Shown here one piece after another: positions 55,857 through 64,000 of a DNA stretch of 64,000 nt. The stretch comes from Pseudomonas putida S13.1.2 (lineage in GTDB: Bacteria > Pseudomonadota > Gammaproteobacteria > Pseudomonadales > Pseudomonadaceae). The notes beneath the pieces are model-generated. The model was given only the letters and a program-made list of their open reading frames with translations, did no database searches and was not told where the DNA came from. Position 1 is the stretch's first letter; every line of letters begins with the position of its first letter. Location of the stretch: the NCBI RefSeq assembly GCF_000498395.2, contig NZ_CP010979.1:2294001-2358000 (forward strand), read 5' to 3'. Both the position numbers and the translations under genes were made by a program.

Positions 55857-56949
55857 TGAACTGTTCTCCGTAGGTGTTGAAGCCGATCACCCGCTGCTCG
55901 CGCAAGAACGCACCCACCGGCTCCAGGCCGTGATGGGCTTCCAGCTCCAGGCGCCGCAGAAAGCAATCGCAACCGATGGTCAGCAGCGGCGGGCCAAGCC
56001 GCTGCTGCAAACCGTCGAACAGCTGGTGCAGGTTGGGTAACAGCGGGCCCGGGGTCATGGCTGTGAGCACGATGCCGTTTTCTACCGCGCAGTAGAAACT
56101 CAGGCTCAGGTCCGGGTGCACTTGCTGGATCGCCCGCACGTAATACTGATCATGAATGCGCACGGCCAGCGGATGTGCGGCAAATACCCGGTAGTCGAGC
56201 GCAGCCACCGGCACGCCGATGTGCCGGGCGTACTCCTGCGCAGCAGGCTCGGCATTCAACTCGTAGACCCGACGCTGGGCGCTGTCGGCGCCGGTTACTA
56301 CCAGTTTTTCCTGCCGTGGCAGGATGTGGTGGGTGGTGAACACTTCGAAATCGAGCCAGGTATTCACCAGCACCACCACTGCAGCACCGGTGTGAAACGC
56401 GCCACCGAAGTACACATGGGTGCGCGTCAGGTAGTTGTCGTCGCCCGCCGAACCGCCGAAATGCGGGATGTCCCCCAGCGCCGCGCTGAGGGCGGCGAGC
56501 ACCATTTCCTCCCTGCTGGACAGGCCGTCGAGCAGGGTCAGGGCAAAGCTGTGGCCCTTGATGGGTGCCAGGGTGTTGCTGCGGCAAGTGCCGACCAGGC
56601 GCTCGACCATCTGCTGCGCGTCGATCAGGCTGAAGTGCTCCATTTCATCGATCAACTCGGTGGCAATCGAAAAGTGCCGGTGATCGAAGCCCACCGCCGT
56701 CACGCAGTTGCGGCCGTAGCCCAGCGGAGTGATTTCGCCGGCGCTGGTGCAGCCGACCAGGCGGATACCGCCGAAATCCTGCTCCAACGCCTCGCCCAAG
56801 GCCTGCAAGTCGTATTCGGCGGAACAGAAGAACAACACGAAACCCAGGTGCGGGTGCAGCAACTGCCTCGCCAGGTCCTGGGCGGCCAGCTGTGCATCGG
56901 TAGCCTGGGACATGGCGCTGACCACACCGTCGTTTTGAGCCTGCTGCAT
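55786..56949 (-). CDS. nosP: FIST-domain protein, NosP-like nitric oxide sensor
   Basis: A 387-residue cytoplasmic protein with FIST_N (LHPHLGFVLFFCSAEYDLQA, IRLVGCTSAGEITPLGYG, SFALTLLDGLSSREE, HFGGSAGDDNY) and FIST_C domains (LSFYCAVENGIVLTAMTPG, LTIGCDCFLRRLE, GFNTYGEQFNGMHINQTF). The P. aeruginosa homologue NosP is a haem protein that senses nitric oxide and controls the kinase NahK, encoded next to it. Here the same two genes overlap by 71 bases. CCGGAG precedes the ATG, and a cluster motif lies about 60 bases upstream. Confidence 0.85.
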   Translation of the reverse strand: MQQAQNDGVVSAMSQATDAQLAAQDLARQLLHPHLGFVLFFCSAEYDLQALGEALEQDFGGIRLVGCTSAGEITPLGYGRNCVTAVGFDHRHFSIATELIDEMEHFSLIDAQQMVERLVGTCRSNTLAPIKGHSFALTLLDGLSSREEMVLAALSAALGDIPHFGGSAGDDNYLTRTHVYFGGAFHTGAAVVVLVNTWLDFEVFTTHHILPRQEKLVVTGADSAQRRVYELNAEPAAQEYARHIGVPVAALDYRVFAAHPLAVRIHDQYYVRAIQQVHPDLSLSFYCAVENGIVLTAMTPGPLLPNLHQLFDGLQQRLGPPLLTIGCDCFLRRLELEAHHGLEPVGAFLREQRVIGFNTYGEQFNGMHINQTFTGVAIARNPPPVGR

Positions 56950-57006
56950 CGTGGTCTCCGGCGCGGGGTGGCTGAGGGATCAGTGTACGAAGGTGGGTAC
57001 GGGGGA

Positions 57007-57028
57007 CGAATGCTACTTGGGTAGCGGG
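57007..57028. promoter_or_regulatory. ped-cluster motif upstream of nosP
   Basis: CGAATGCTACTTGGGTAGCG followed by GG matches the motif upstream of pqqA and pedF in its left part. It lies about 60-80 bases before the nosP ATG. Confidence 0.5.
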
Positions 57029-57071
57029 TGGGCGGTTCCATGGATGTAGTTCAGGCAGCGTGCGCAGGCCC

Positions 57072-57190
57072 CTGTAGGAGCGGCCTTGTGTCGCGAAAGG
57101 GCTGCAAAGCAGCCCCGGAAACTTGTGCATCAGCGCTGAAATCCTGGGGCCGCTTTGCGGCCCCTTCGCGACACAAGGCCGCTCCTACAA
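57072..57190. repeat. REP inverted pair between nosP and porin gene
   Basis: TGTAGGAGCGGCCTTGTGTC and its complement, with inner palindromes GGGCTGCAAAGCAGCCCC and GGGGCCGCTTTGCGGCCC. It follows the porin stop and insulates the nosP promoter. Confidence 0.85.
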
Positions 57191-57214
57191 TGACCGTGGC
57201 AACCGGGCAGATCG

Positions 57215-58402
57215 CTACCAGGTCAACACCGCACCCAGCGCCAAGGTATCGGTGTCTTCGTTCTGCGCGCTGGTGTCATGCCCGTCGATGGAAAACTGGT
57301 TGTACTCGGCCACCAGCTTGAGGTTGTCGTTTACATCATGGAACAGCGCCACGCCGCGGGTCTCGTAGTCCGCCCCGCTGCCTACCGCGCCATTGCCATC
57401 GTCCTTGGTCTTGCCGTAGGACAGCGCCACGCGGTTCTTGCCGAACTTGTAGGAACCCTGCAGCAGGTAGCCGTCACTGTCCACGTTGCGCAAAACCGGT
57501 TCGCCCGCGTTGTTGGTAAAGAACGGGTTGATGCCCTTTGCCTGGAACCCCGAGCCGGTCAGCGACCACCCCCCCATCTTGGCCTGCACGCCATAGCCGA
57601 CACCTTTGGAGGTAACAGTCTCCACCGTCGAATCGGTGTTGTCGGAGGTCTGGTAACTGCCGTTGACCCAGCTGTAGATCTGCGCCTCGCCCAGGTCGAA
57701 CTGGTAGGTGACCTCGCTTTCGGTGCGCGGGTTTTCCTGGTAGGCCTTGCCGGTCGGGCTGCTGTCGTTGGTGTCTACCGGGTCCATGATGCCCACCGCC
57801 ACCCGCAGGCCGTCCATCACCGGGGTGCGGTAGGTGATCTGCGAGGTGGGGAACGGGTACGGGTAACCACTGCCGATGTTGCCGAACGACACCCCGCCGC
57901 CGTCCACCAGCCCCAGCGTGTCGCTGACCTGGCCATAACCGGCCAGCAGCTCGTCCAGCAGGATGTTGGAGCGGGCGAACAACCCGAAGTCCTTGCCGAT
58001 CAGCACCTCGCCCCACTCAGGGTTGGCCACGGTGCCGTAGAACTGGCGCACGTCGATGGCGGTGTCGGTGCCATTGGTTTCACTGTCATTGATGGTTACC
58101 CAGAACGAGGCACGCGCGCCGAGCTTGAGGTCATCCACCTGCTTGCCCATGTTGAAGCCGAGGTAGTTGGGCAAGAAGCCCATTTTGACCCGCGACTGGC
58201 GGCGGTCGAACTGTTCGCCCTCACGGTCGACCTTGCTGTTGACGTAGAAAGCGTTGATGTAACCGTCGGTGGAAAACGTTGTCTGGTCCTTGTCGTACAG
58301 CATGATCTCGGCCTCGGCGACGCCGCTCAGGCCCAGGGCAGAAAAGCTGGCGATGGCGGCTGCGAGGAAACGAGGCGGCAGGTGCTTATTGTTGTTGTGC
58401 AT
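57215..58402 (-). CDS. Outer membrane porin
   Basis: A 395-residue protein with a signal peptide (about residues 1-28, SFSALGLSGVAEAE) and alternating beta strands ending in an aromatic residue (LALGAVLTW), typical of outer membrane barrels. Blocks such as DGYINAFYVNSK, VKMGFLPNYLGFNMGKQ, RQFYGTVANPEWGEVLIGKD and GSYKFGKNRVALSYGKTKDD match trimeric general porins of Gram-negative bacteria. GGAG is 8 bases before the ATG at 58402. Its position beside the ped cluster hints at uptake of small alcohols or acids, but no evidence fixes the substrate. Confidence 0.85.
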   Translation of the reverse strand: MHNNNKHLPPRFLAAAIASFSALGLSGVAEAEIMLYDKDQTTFSTDGYINAFYVNSKVDREGEQFDRRQSRVKMGFLPNYLGFNMGKQVDDLKLGARASFWVTINDSETNGTDTAIDVRQFYGTVANPEWGEVLIGKDFGLFARSNILLDELLAGYGQVSDTLGLVDGGGVSFGNIGSGYPYPFPTSQITYRTPVMDGLRVAVGIMDPVDTNDSSPTGKAYQENPRTESEVTYQFDLGEAQIYSWVNGSYQTSDNTDSTVETVTSKGVGYGVQAKMGGWSLTGSGFQAKGINPFFTNNAGEPVLRNVDSDGYLLQGSYKFGKNRVALSYGKTKDDGNGAVGSGADYETRGVALFHDVNDNLKLVAEYNQFSIDGHDTSAQNEDTDTLALGAVLTW

Positions 58403-58609
58403 GGCGCGCTCCAAACGGGGACTGGATGTCGGAGGCGATTATCGGAAGTGGCCAAATGGCCAGATACGCTGCTTTGGGGCGAGCGGGTAGCGGCCTTGGG
58501 CTGGCGAATGCGGCGTGATGATTTGGTCGCGGTACCGGGTCTGGCCAGGAGGCAAGACCTAGGGTGTACGCATGGATAGCAGGCCGGTATCAGTACAACT
58601 GTACGAACT

Positions 58610-58728
58610 GGGGCCGCCTTGCGGCCCATCGCCGGCAAGCCAGCTCCCACAAGATCACCACCGGCCCTGAGACCTGTGCAGTACCTGTGGGAGCTGGCTT
58701 GCCGGCGATGGGATGCGTAGCAGCCCCA
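58610..58728. repeat. REP inverted pair in the porin upstream gap
   Basis: CATCGCCGGCAAGCCAGCTC and its complement lie between GGGGCCGCCTTGCGGCCC and GCGTAGCAGCCCC. The surrounding gap 58403-58756 otherwise holds only the porin promoter region; I saw no small gene in it. Confidence 0.85.
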
Positions 58729-58756
58729 TTGATACCGATTGCGCTGACCACTGCCC

Positions 58757-59356
58757 TCAGGAAGCAAGCGCCTGCGAACGCTGGCGCACGGGCATCTCAT
58801 AACGGTGCGGTTGCTGCCAGGCCAGGCGTGCCTGCACGTCCACCGCCGCGTCCATCACCTTCTGTGCCCAGTTTTGATCCTTAGGGCACACCACCACCAC
58901 GCGAAAACCGTGGTCGACGCCCTCCAGCCGCACACCTTCGGAATCATCGACATGCAGGTCGATATCGAACGCCGAGGGCAACTTCGAGGGCGAATGCTCA
59001 AGGCCGTTCTGGGCCAGGATATGCTGGTGCCGGTCACTGTTGACCACACCATCGACATGGATGCCATAAAGCATCAGCCAGCGCCGAATGTAGGCCGGGG
59101 TGCGCCCCGACGAGGTATAGATCCAGATGCTGCAGCCCTGGCGGCGCAGGTCACGGATCAGCGAGCGCGTGCCACTGCGCAGGGGCTCGCCCAACCAGCG
59201 ATGGACGAAACCTGGCAACTTGCTGTCTTCGGCGGCAGCGTGCTCGGGCAGGCAGGCGAGCGTGTCGTCGATATCGAACGAAATACGCACCTGGCCGCGC
59301 TTGAGCCTGCGTTCGATGGCTTGCCGACCGCGTGCGAACATGGAGTAACGTTGCAT
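58757..59356 (-). CDS. HAD-superfamily hydrolase-like protein
   Basis: A 199-residue cytoplasmic protein with HAD motif I in SFDIDDTLAC (nucleophile and acid Asp), motif II in IYTSSGRTP (Ser), and motif III/IV in KLPSAFDIDLHVDDSEGV (Lys and the DD pair). It probably is a phosphatase of an unknown substrate. Its ATG overlaps the stop of the Fic-like gene (TGATG), so the two are made together. Confidence 0.8.
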   Translation of the reverse strand: MQRYSMFARGRQAIERRLKRGQVRISFDIDDTLACLPEHAAAEDSKLPGFVHRWLGEPLRSGTRSLIRDLRRQGCSIWIYTSSGRTPAYIRRWLMLYGIHVDGVVNSDRHQHILAQNGLEHSPSKLPSAFDIDLHVDDSEGVRLEGVDHGFRVVVVCPKDQNWAQKVMDAAVDVQARLAWQQPHRYEMPVRQRSQALAS

Positions 59357-60054
59357 CAGCGACGCCCCTCACAGCCAGGCACGGGCGTGCCGCTCAGGAA
59401 GAACTTGCCGGGCTCAGGCGCCTTCTCTTCAAGGAAAGCGGCGTACTTTTTCTTGATCTTGGGTAGTTCGTACAAAGCCTTTACACCGTGTTTAGCGGAG
59501 TTGCGTATGACCGAGGACGGGTTGAAGTAACCCTCGGCGTTGTCCAGCGACAGCACGAAAGGCGGCAAGCCGGCACGCATCAGCAGGTAGCTGACGATGA
59601 GCGAACCTGTGCGGTTGTTGCCTTCGATGAACAGCTGCGGCTTGCTGAGGATACGTACATAAACACCGGCTGCCCGCTTCCAGATCGAATCGCTGCGGTA
59701 CGAGCAGTACCAGTTGTACAAGTCCTTGATGCCACCTTCGACGTTGTTGAAAAAGTGAGCCTCGGTTGCAGCGAGATGCGGGGCATATTCCAGGCGACGG
59801 GCCGGGTCGCTGCCGCACAGCACGGTGGCATTGATTTCCAGCATCAGGTTCAGCTGCTGCAGGTCGAAGAGGTCGATACCGCGTGCGACATACTCGTCAA
59901 TCAGGGCATAGCCTTCAAGTACGTTCAGCAGCACCTCGTCGGTAAACGGATCCCGCGGTTCGGTGAAATGCCGGCTGAGTTCGGCAAAGCGGCCTTGCAC
60001 CTCGCGCAGTGCGCGCTCTACCGCTGAAAGATCAAGACGACGCATCGCTCGCAT
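59356..60054 (-). CDS. Fic-domain protein with altered catalytic motif
   Basis: About 232 residues from the ATG at 60054 (another ATG at 60045 is possible; neither has a strong ribosome site). The Fic core motif reads PQLFIEGNNRTGSL (about residue 144-157), where active Fic enzymes have HPFx(D/E)GNGR; the catalytic His is replaced by Gln and the second Gly by Asn. The rest of the Fic region (SYLLMRAGLPPFVLS) is well kept. The change suggests loss of AMP transfer or a new reaction. It is coupled with the HAD-like gene, and it follows pstB by about 95 bases. Confidence 0.75.
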   Translation of the reverse strand: MRAMRRLDLSAVERALREVQGRFAELSRHFTEPRDPFTDEVLLNVLEGYALIDEYVARGIDLFDLQQLNLMLEINATVLCGSDPARRLEYAPHLAATEAHFFNNVEGGIKDLYNWYCSYRSDSIWKRAAGVYVRILSKPQLFIEGNNRTGSLIVSYLLMRAGLPPFVLSLDNAEGYFNPSSVIRNSAKHGVKALYELPKIKKKYAAFLEEKAPEPGKFFLSGTPVPGCEGRR

Positions 60055-60148
60055 TGGAAATCCCGGGTAACACTTTAACGGAAGGTAACGCGGCTGGGTG
60101 CTGCAACCTCCCTGGCTGCAACACCCGGCCACCTTGGACATGCCTGAC

Positions 60149-60970
60149 TCAGCTGAACTTGCCGCTGATGTAGTCGCTGGTCAGCTGTTCACGCGGGTTC
60201 TGGAAAATCTGCGCCGTAGGGCCCATCTCGACCAGGTAGCCGGTGCGAGAACCCTGGGAAATATCGACCGAGAAGAACGCCGTGGTGTCGGCCACACGAA
60301 TCGCCTGCTGCATGTTGTGGGTCACCAGGGCGATGGTGTAGTCCTTCTTCAACTCGACCATCAGCTCTTCCACGCGACGGGTGGCAATCGGGTCGAGTGC
60401 CGAGCAGGGCTCGTCCAGCAGCAGCACTTCTGGCTCGGTGGCAATGGCGCGGGCAATGCACAGACGCTGCTGCTGGCCGCCAGACAGCGACAGGCCACTG
60501 ACCTTGAGCTTGTCCTTCACTTCGTCCCACAGCGCGGCACCTTGCAAGGCGTGCTTCACGCGGTCACCCAGGTCGCCCTTGTAGCGGTTAAGGCGCAGGC
60601 CGAAGGCGACGTTGTCGAAGATGCTCATCGAGAACGGGTTGGGCTGCTGGAATACCATGCCGATGTAGCGGCGCACGACCACCGGGTCAACGCCCTTGCC
60701 GTAGACATCCTGGCCCAGGAAGTGCACATGACCTTCGAAACGGAAGCCCTTCACCAGGTCGTTCATGCGGTTGAGGCTACGCAGCACAGTACTCTTGCCG
60801 CAGCCCGATGGCCCGATGAAGCCGGTGATCTCGTTCTTCCTGATCGGCACATGGCTGTCACGCACGGCCATGAAGTTGCCGTAGAAAATCTTGTCCAGCT
60901 TGCAGTCCATGACGATCGGGGTTGCTTCGCTGACCATGGGAGCGGCTCTTTGCGCAGTGGATACGTTCAA
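60149..60970 (-). CDS. pstB: PstB, phosphate ABC transporter ATPase
   Basis: A 273-residue ATPase of the phosphate importer. Walker A is GPSGCGKST, the Q-loop is VFQQPNPF, the signature is LSGGQQQR, Walker B is [13 protein letters not shown] and the switch His is in LVTHNMQQA. The chosen start is TTG at 60970 with GGGAG 7 bases upstream, in the 3' end of the pstA mRNA; the ATG within [12 protein letters not shown] is an alternative. The [10 protein letters not shown] and [12 protein letters not shown] blocks differ from the better known Pseudomonas PstB, so this may be a second pst copy. Confidence 0.9.
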   Translation of the reverse strand: MNVSTAQRAAPMVSEATPIVMDCKLDKIFYGNFMAVRDSHVPIRKNEITGFIGPSGCGKSTVLRSLNRMNDLVKGFRFEGHVHFLGQDVYGKGVDPVVVRRYIGMVFQQPNPFSMSIFDNVAFGLRLNRYKGDLGDRVKHALQGAALWDEVKDKLKVSGLSLSGGQQQRLCIARAIATEPEVLLLDEPCSALDPIATRRVEELMVELKKDYTIALVTHNMQQAIRVADTTAFFSVDISQGSRTGYLVEMGPTAQIFQNPREQLTSDYISGKFS

Positions 60971-60987
60971 GTTGGATGCTCCCTTTC

Positions 60988-61881
60988 TCAATACTTGGGC
61001 TTGCCGAAGACTCGGCTCAGAATGTTGATTACCAGCACGATCATTACCAGCACCAGCGAGGCCGCCCAGGCGAGCTCGAGCTGGTTGTCGAACGGCATGC
61101 CGGAGAAGTTGTAAATCAGTACGGCGAGCGAGGCCGTAGGGTTCATGACCGCCAGGCTGCCGTCATGGTAGATCCAGTAGTTGCTGAACAGCGCGGTGAA
61201 CAGCAGTGGCGCGGTTTCGCCAGCGGCGCGGGCCACGGCCAGCATCACGCCGGTGAGGATGGCCGGCAGGCCGGTGGGCAGGACGATCTTCCAGATCACC
61301 TGGGCACGGGTGCAGCCCATGCCGTAGGCGGCGTCTTTCATGATCTTGGGCACCATCTTCATCGACTCTTCAGCAGTCAGCACCACGATCGGCAGCATCA
61401 GTACTGCCAGGGCCACACCGCCAGCCGGCGCCGAGTAGGTACCGGTGGTCATCACCACCAGGGCGTAGGCAAACACCCCGGCCAGGATCGACGGCAGGCC
61501 GGTGAGCATCTTGGCGGCAAAGCGCGCGGCGTTGGCCAGCTTGCTGTCGGGGCCGAGTTCGGCCAGGAACACCGCGGCGAGGATACCGACCGGTACCGCG
61601 ATGGCGGCAGCAATGCCGACCATGACGAAGGTACCGGCCATGGCGTTACCAAAACCACCGCCCATTTCGAAGCCGGTCGGCGGCAGCTCGGTGAACACTT
61701 CCAGGCTAAGGCGTGCACCGCCGCGGGTAATCAGCATGTACAGCACGGAAATCAACGGCACGCTGGCCACCAGTGCCGCCAGCCATGCCAGGGTGGTCAA
61801 CATTAGGCTGCGCAGGGCCCGGCCTTCCAGCTTGCGTTGCAGGCTGGGCAAAGCGGCTACAGGGGTGGTCAAGTCAGTCAT
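60988..61881 (-). CDS. pstA: PstA, phosphate ABC transporter permease
   Basis: A 297-residue inner-membrane permease with six helices. The PstA pattern includes [17 protein letters not shown], the cytoplasmic loop [19 protein letters not shown] and [18 protein letters not shown]. Its ATG overlaps the pstC stop (ATGA). Confidence 0.93.
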   Translation of the reverse strand: MTDLTTPVAALPSLQRKLEGRALRSLMLTTLAWLAALVASVPLISVLYMLITRGGARLSLEVFTELPPTGFEMGGGFGNAMAGTFVMVGIAAAIAVPVGILAAVFLAELGPDSKLANAARFAAKMLTGLPSILAGVFAYALVVMTTGTYSAPAGGVALAVLMLPIVVLTAEESMKMVPKIMKDAAYGMGCTRAQVIWKIVLPTGLPAILTGVMLAVARAAGETAPLLFTALFSNYWIYHDGSLAVMNPTASLAVLIYNFSGMPFDNQLELAWAASLVLVMIVLVINILSRVFGKPKY

Positions 61882-62846
61882 TGTTTGTTACCCCGCTGAG
61901 CGTAGAGCATGATCATCGAGCCAAGTACGTTCACCAGCAGGGTGATGAACATCAGTACCAGTGCCGCATACATCAGCACTTCGACCTCGTTCGGGCCGGC
62001 TTCCGGGAAGTTCAGCGCCAGCAGCGCCGCCAGGGTGTTGGCCGGGGCGAACAAGGAAAGGGAAATGGTGTTGGCGTTGCCGACCAGCATGGCCAGCGCC
62101 ATGGTTTCACCCAATGCACGGCCCAGGCCCAGCACCAGCGAACCAAAGATGCCGGTAGCCGCGGATGGCACCATCACCTTGAGGATGGCTTCCCAGTGGG
62201 TAGTACCCATGCCGTAGGCAGCCTGTTTGGTTTTCATCGGTACGCTGGTCAGCGCATCCTGGGAAACGGCAGCGATGGTCGGCAGGATCATGATCGCCAG
62301 TACCAGCGCTGCAGGCAGCAGGCCAGGCCCGCTCAGGGAGGTGCCGAAAAACGGGATCCAGCCCAGCTCGCTGTTCAACCAGGCGGTCAGCGGGCGAATC
62401 GCCGGGATGACCACATAGATGCCCCACAGGCCGTAGACCACACTGGGGATGGCGGCGAGGAGTTCGACGATGGTGCGAAACACCGCGGCGAGCTTGGCAG
62501 GGAGGAAATCCTGGGTCAGGAAAATGGCCATGCTGACGCCGAAGAAACCGGCAATCAACAGGGCGATGAATGCACTGTAAAGCGTGCCCCAGATCGCTGG
62601 CAGAATACCGTACTTGCCTTGGTTGACATCCCATACGCTGCCGAACAGCACGTCAAAGCCGTGCTTTTCGATGCCGGGCAGTGCCTTGCGGCCGACTTCG
62701 TAGACCAGCGCGACGACCAGCGCCAGCACCAGCACCACACCGATACGTGCAAGCGCACGGAAGGTGCGATCGACCAGAAAGTCTTTCGCAGACGGTGGCT
62801 GGCACGCGGAGTCGGGGTTATCCGGTATGGCAAAAGGTGTGTTCAT
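61878..62846 (-). CDS. pstC: PstC, phosphate ABC transporter permease
   Basis: A 322-residue inner-membrane permease with about six helices. Landmarks are AIPSVVYGLWGIYVVIPAI, ALTSVPMKTKQAAYGMGTT and LGLGRALGETMALAMLVGN. The ATG at 62846 was chosen; a TTG 18 bases upstream is possible. It is separated from pstS by a hairpin. Confidence 0.92.
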   Translation of the reverse strand: MNTPFAIPDNPDSACQPPSAKDFLVDRTFRALARIGVVLVLALVVALVYEVGRKALPGIEKHGFDVLFGSVWDVNQGKYGILPAIWGTLYSAFIALLIAGFFGVSMAIFLTQDFLPAKLAAVFRTIVELLAAIPSVVYGLWGIYVVIPAIRPLTAWLNSELGWIPFFGTSLSGPGLLPAALVLAIMILPTIAAVSQDALTSVPMKTKQAAYGMGTTHWEAILKVMVPSAATGIFGSLVLGLGRALGETMALAMLVGNANTISLSLFAPANTLAALLALNFPEAGPNEVEVLMYAALVLMFITLLVNVLGSMIMLYAQRGNKQ

Positions 62847-62878
62847 TGGCGAGTTCCGGGACAAGGGACAAACACCCC

Positions 62879-62896
62879 CGGCATGGCTTCATGCCG
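62879..62896 (-). terminator. Intercistronic hairpin between pstS and pstC
   Basis: CGGCATG and CATGCCG form a 7-bp stem with loop GCTT, in the 70-base gap after pstS. Such hairpins stabilise the binding-protein mRNA so that PstS is made in excess of the membrane subunits. Confidence 0.6.
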
Positions 62897-62916
62897 ATAC
62901 CGGGAGCGCCTGGGTA

Positions 62917-63948
62917 TTACTGGATGTTGGCGGACGCTTTACGCACCTGGTCGACTACCGACGCAGGCAGCGGGATGTAACCCATCGAGTCGGCGATGGT
63001 CTGGCCTTTGGTCAGGCTGTACTCGACCATTTCGCGCATGGCCTTGGCTTTTTCCGGGTTGCCGTTGTCCTTGCGGAAGATCATCCAGGTGTAGGAAGTG
63101 ATCGGGTAGGACTTGGCACCGTCCGGGTCAGGCAGCCAGGCCACCAGGTTTTCCGGCATGTTCACCGCAGCCAGTGCTTCGGCACCGCTCTCTGCGTTTG
63201 GCACAACGTATTGGCCAGCCTTGTTCTGCAGCACGGCGAAGTCGACCTTGGCCAGCTTGGCGAAGCCGTATTCGATGTAGCCGATGGCGCCCGGGGTCTG
63301 GCGGACGGTGGCGGTTACGCCATCGTTCTTCGGCGACTTGATGAACTTGTCGGTGGCCGGCCAGTTGACGGTGTTGCCCTCACCCAGCCCTTGCTTGAAG
63401 TCGGCGTTGATGGCCGACAGGTGCTTGGTGAAGACCGCAGTGGTACCGCTGGAGTCCGCACGCACGACCACGGTGATCGGGGTAGCTGGCAGTTTCAGCT
63501 CAGGGTTGGCCGCGGCGATTTGCGGGTCGTTCCACTGGGTGATCTTGCCCAGGAAGATGTTGGAGTACACCTCGCGCGGCAGCTTCAGCCCTTTAGGGTT
63601 GCCCGGCAGGTTGTAGGCCAGGACGATTTCACCGGCGGTCATTGGCAGCAACTGCACGCCTTCGCCAACCTTGGCAATGTCTGCTTCGCTCATGGCCGAG
63701 TCGCTGGCGGCGAAGTCGACGGTCTTGTTCAGGAAGTCCTGAACGCCCGCCCCGCTGCCCTTGGACTGGTAGTCAACGGTGACGCCAGCAGTGTTCTTGC
63801 TGAAGTCCTTGAACCAGGTCAGGTAGATCGGTGCAGGGAAGCTGGCGCCGGAACCTGTCAGGCGAACGTTTTCTGCAGCAAAGGCTGCCGAAGTGGCGCA
63901 AAGGGAGACCGCAACGGCGAGTGCAGCAGACTTCATCAGGCGTTTCAT
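62917..63948 (-). CDS. pstS: PstS, periplasmic phosphate-binding protein
   Basis: A 343-residue protein with a signal peptide (MKRLMKSAALAVAVSLCATS, cut near AFAAEN). Phosphate-binding blocks are LTGSGASFPAPIYLTWFKDF, YQSKGSGAGVQDFLNKTVDF, ASDSAMSE and RADSSGTTAVFTKHL. AGGAG is 9 bases before the ATG at 63948. It is the first gene of the pst operon; the promoter mostly lies beyond the window. Confidence 0.95.
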   Translation of the reverse strand: MKRLMKSAALAVAVSLCATSAAFAAENVRLTGSGASFPAPIYLTWFKDFSKNTAGVTVDYQSKGSGAGVQDFLNKTVDFAASDSAMSEADIAKVGEGVQLLPMTAGEIVLAYNLPGNPKGLKLPREVYSNIFLGKITQWNDPQIAAANPELKLPATPITVVVRADSSGTTAVFTKHLSAINADFKQGLGEGNTVNWPATDKFIKSPKNDGVTATVRQTPGAIGYIEYGFAKLAKVDFAVLQNKAGQYVVPNAESGAEALAAVNMPENLVAWLPDPDGAKSYPITSYTWMIFRKDNGNPEKAKAMREMVEYSLTKGQTIADSMGYIPLPASVVDQVRKASANIQ

Positions 63949-64000
63949 CAAAAAGTGCTCCTTGTGATGGCCGGCACACTTTGCATCAGCTGTGTTACAG

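Noticed and set aside
63983..64000. Possible Pho box (CTGTAAC-ACAG-CTGATGC) ahead of pstS
   Set aside because: Only the first half fits well, spacing to the start leaves little room for a -10 and leader, and the region is cut by the window end.

Overview
The window looks like chromosomal DNA of a Pseudomonas putida-group bacterium. It is GC-rich and gene-dense, and carries inverted pairs of putida-type REP sequences between genes. From 31.9 to 57 kb it holds a complete ped cluster for PQQ-dependent oxidation of alcohols and aldehydes, in the gene order known from P. putida. I saw no rRNA, tRNA, CRISPR array or prophage. The only mobile element is one IS3-family insertion sequence.

Layout. 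1-1115: 5' part of a CycA-type D-amino acid/glycine permease. 1445-7375 (minus): GMC oxidoreductase, NCS1 permease, a small membrane protein, an aldehyde dehydrogenase and an agmatinase-family ureohydrolase, with a divergent LysR regulator (7643-8557). This is a plausible route for a guanidino compound. 8567-16417: LysR plus a six-gene operon (KGSA-dehydrogenase-like ALDH, metal-site-depleted M19 dipeptidase homologue, BCCT transporter, a 572-aa unknown protein, a DUF3726-like protein, RidA). It reads as an unassigned catabolic module for a betaine-like substrate. 16854-20789: Anbu operon (permuted ATP-grasp, alpha-E protein, transglutaminase, Anbu peptidase). 21034-22170: MFS exporter. 22310-25948: D-serine use (dsdX, dsdA, dsdC). 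26088-31746: MocR-type regulator divergent from a mevalonate catabolic operon (class II HMG-CoA reductase, HMG-CoA lyase, two transporter-like proteins).

31962-56949 is the alcohol oxidation region. Two PQQ dehydrogenases are present: PedE, with a Ca-type site (Asp358, Ser360), and PedH, with the lanthanide-type extra Asp (Asp323, Asp325). Around them lie cytochrome c PedF, PedG, PedI aldehyde dehydrogenase, an ErcA-like iron ADH, a stand-alone 23-aa pqqA gene, a metallohydrolase and SoxYZ-like pair, a pentapeptide protein, a binding protein/beta-propeller/ABC module, a CxxCW rhodanese-like protein and two sensor/regulator pairs (PedS2-PedR2, PedS1-PedR1). There is also an extra hybrid kinase and a FIST/NosP protein overlapping the PedS1 gene. 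A dyad related to TACC-TT-GGTA recurs in seven intergenic regions of this cluster, and a second element is shared only by the pedE and pedH promoter regions. An IS3 element of 1250 bp sits in a REP between pedG and the SoxYZ-like gene.

57215-63948 (minus): an outer membrane porin, a HAD-like protein overlapping a Fic-like protein with an altered catalytic motif, and a pstSCAB phosphate transporter without phoU in view. Functions rest on motif reading and known family relations; no database search was run.
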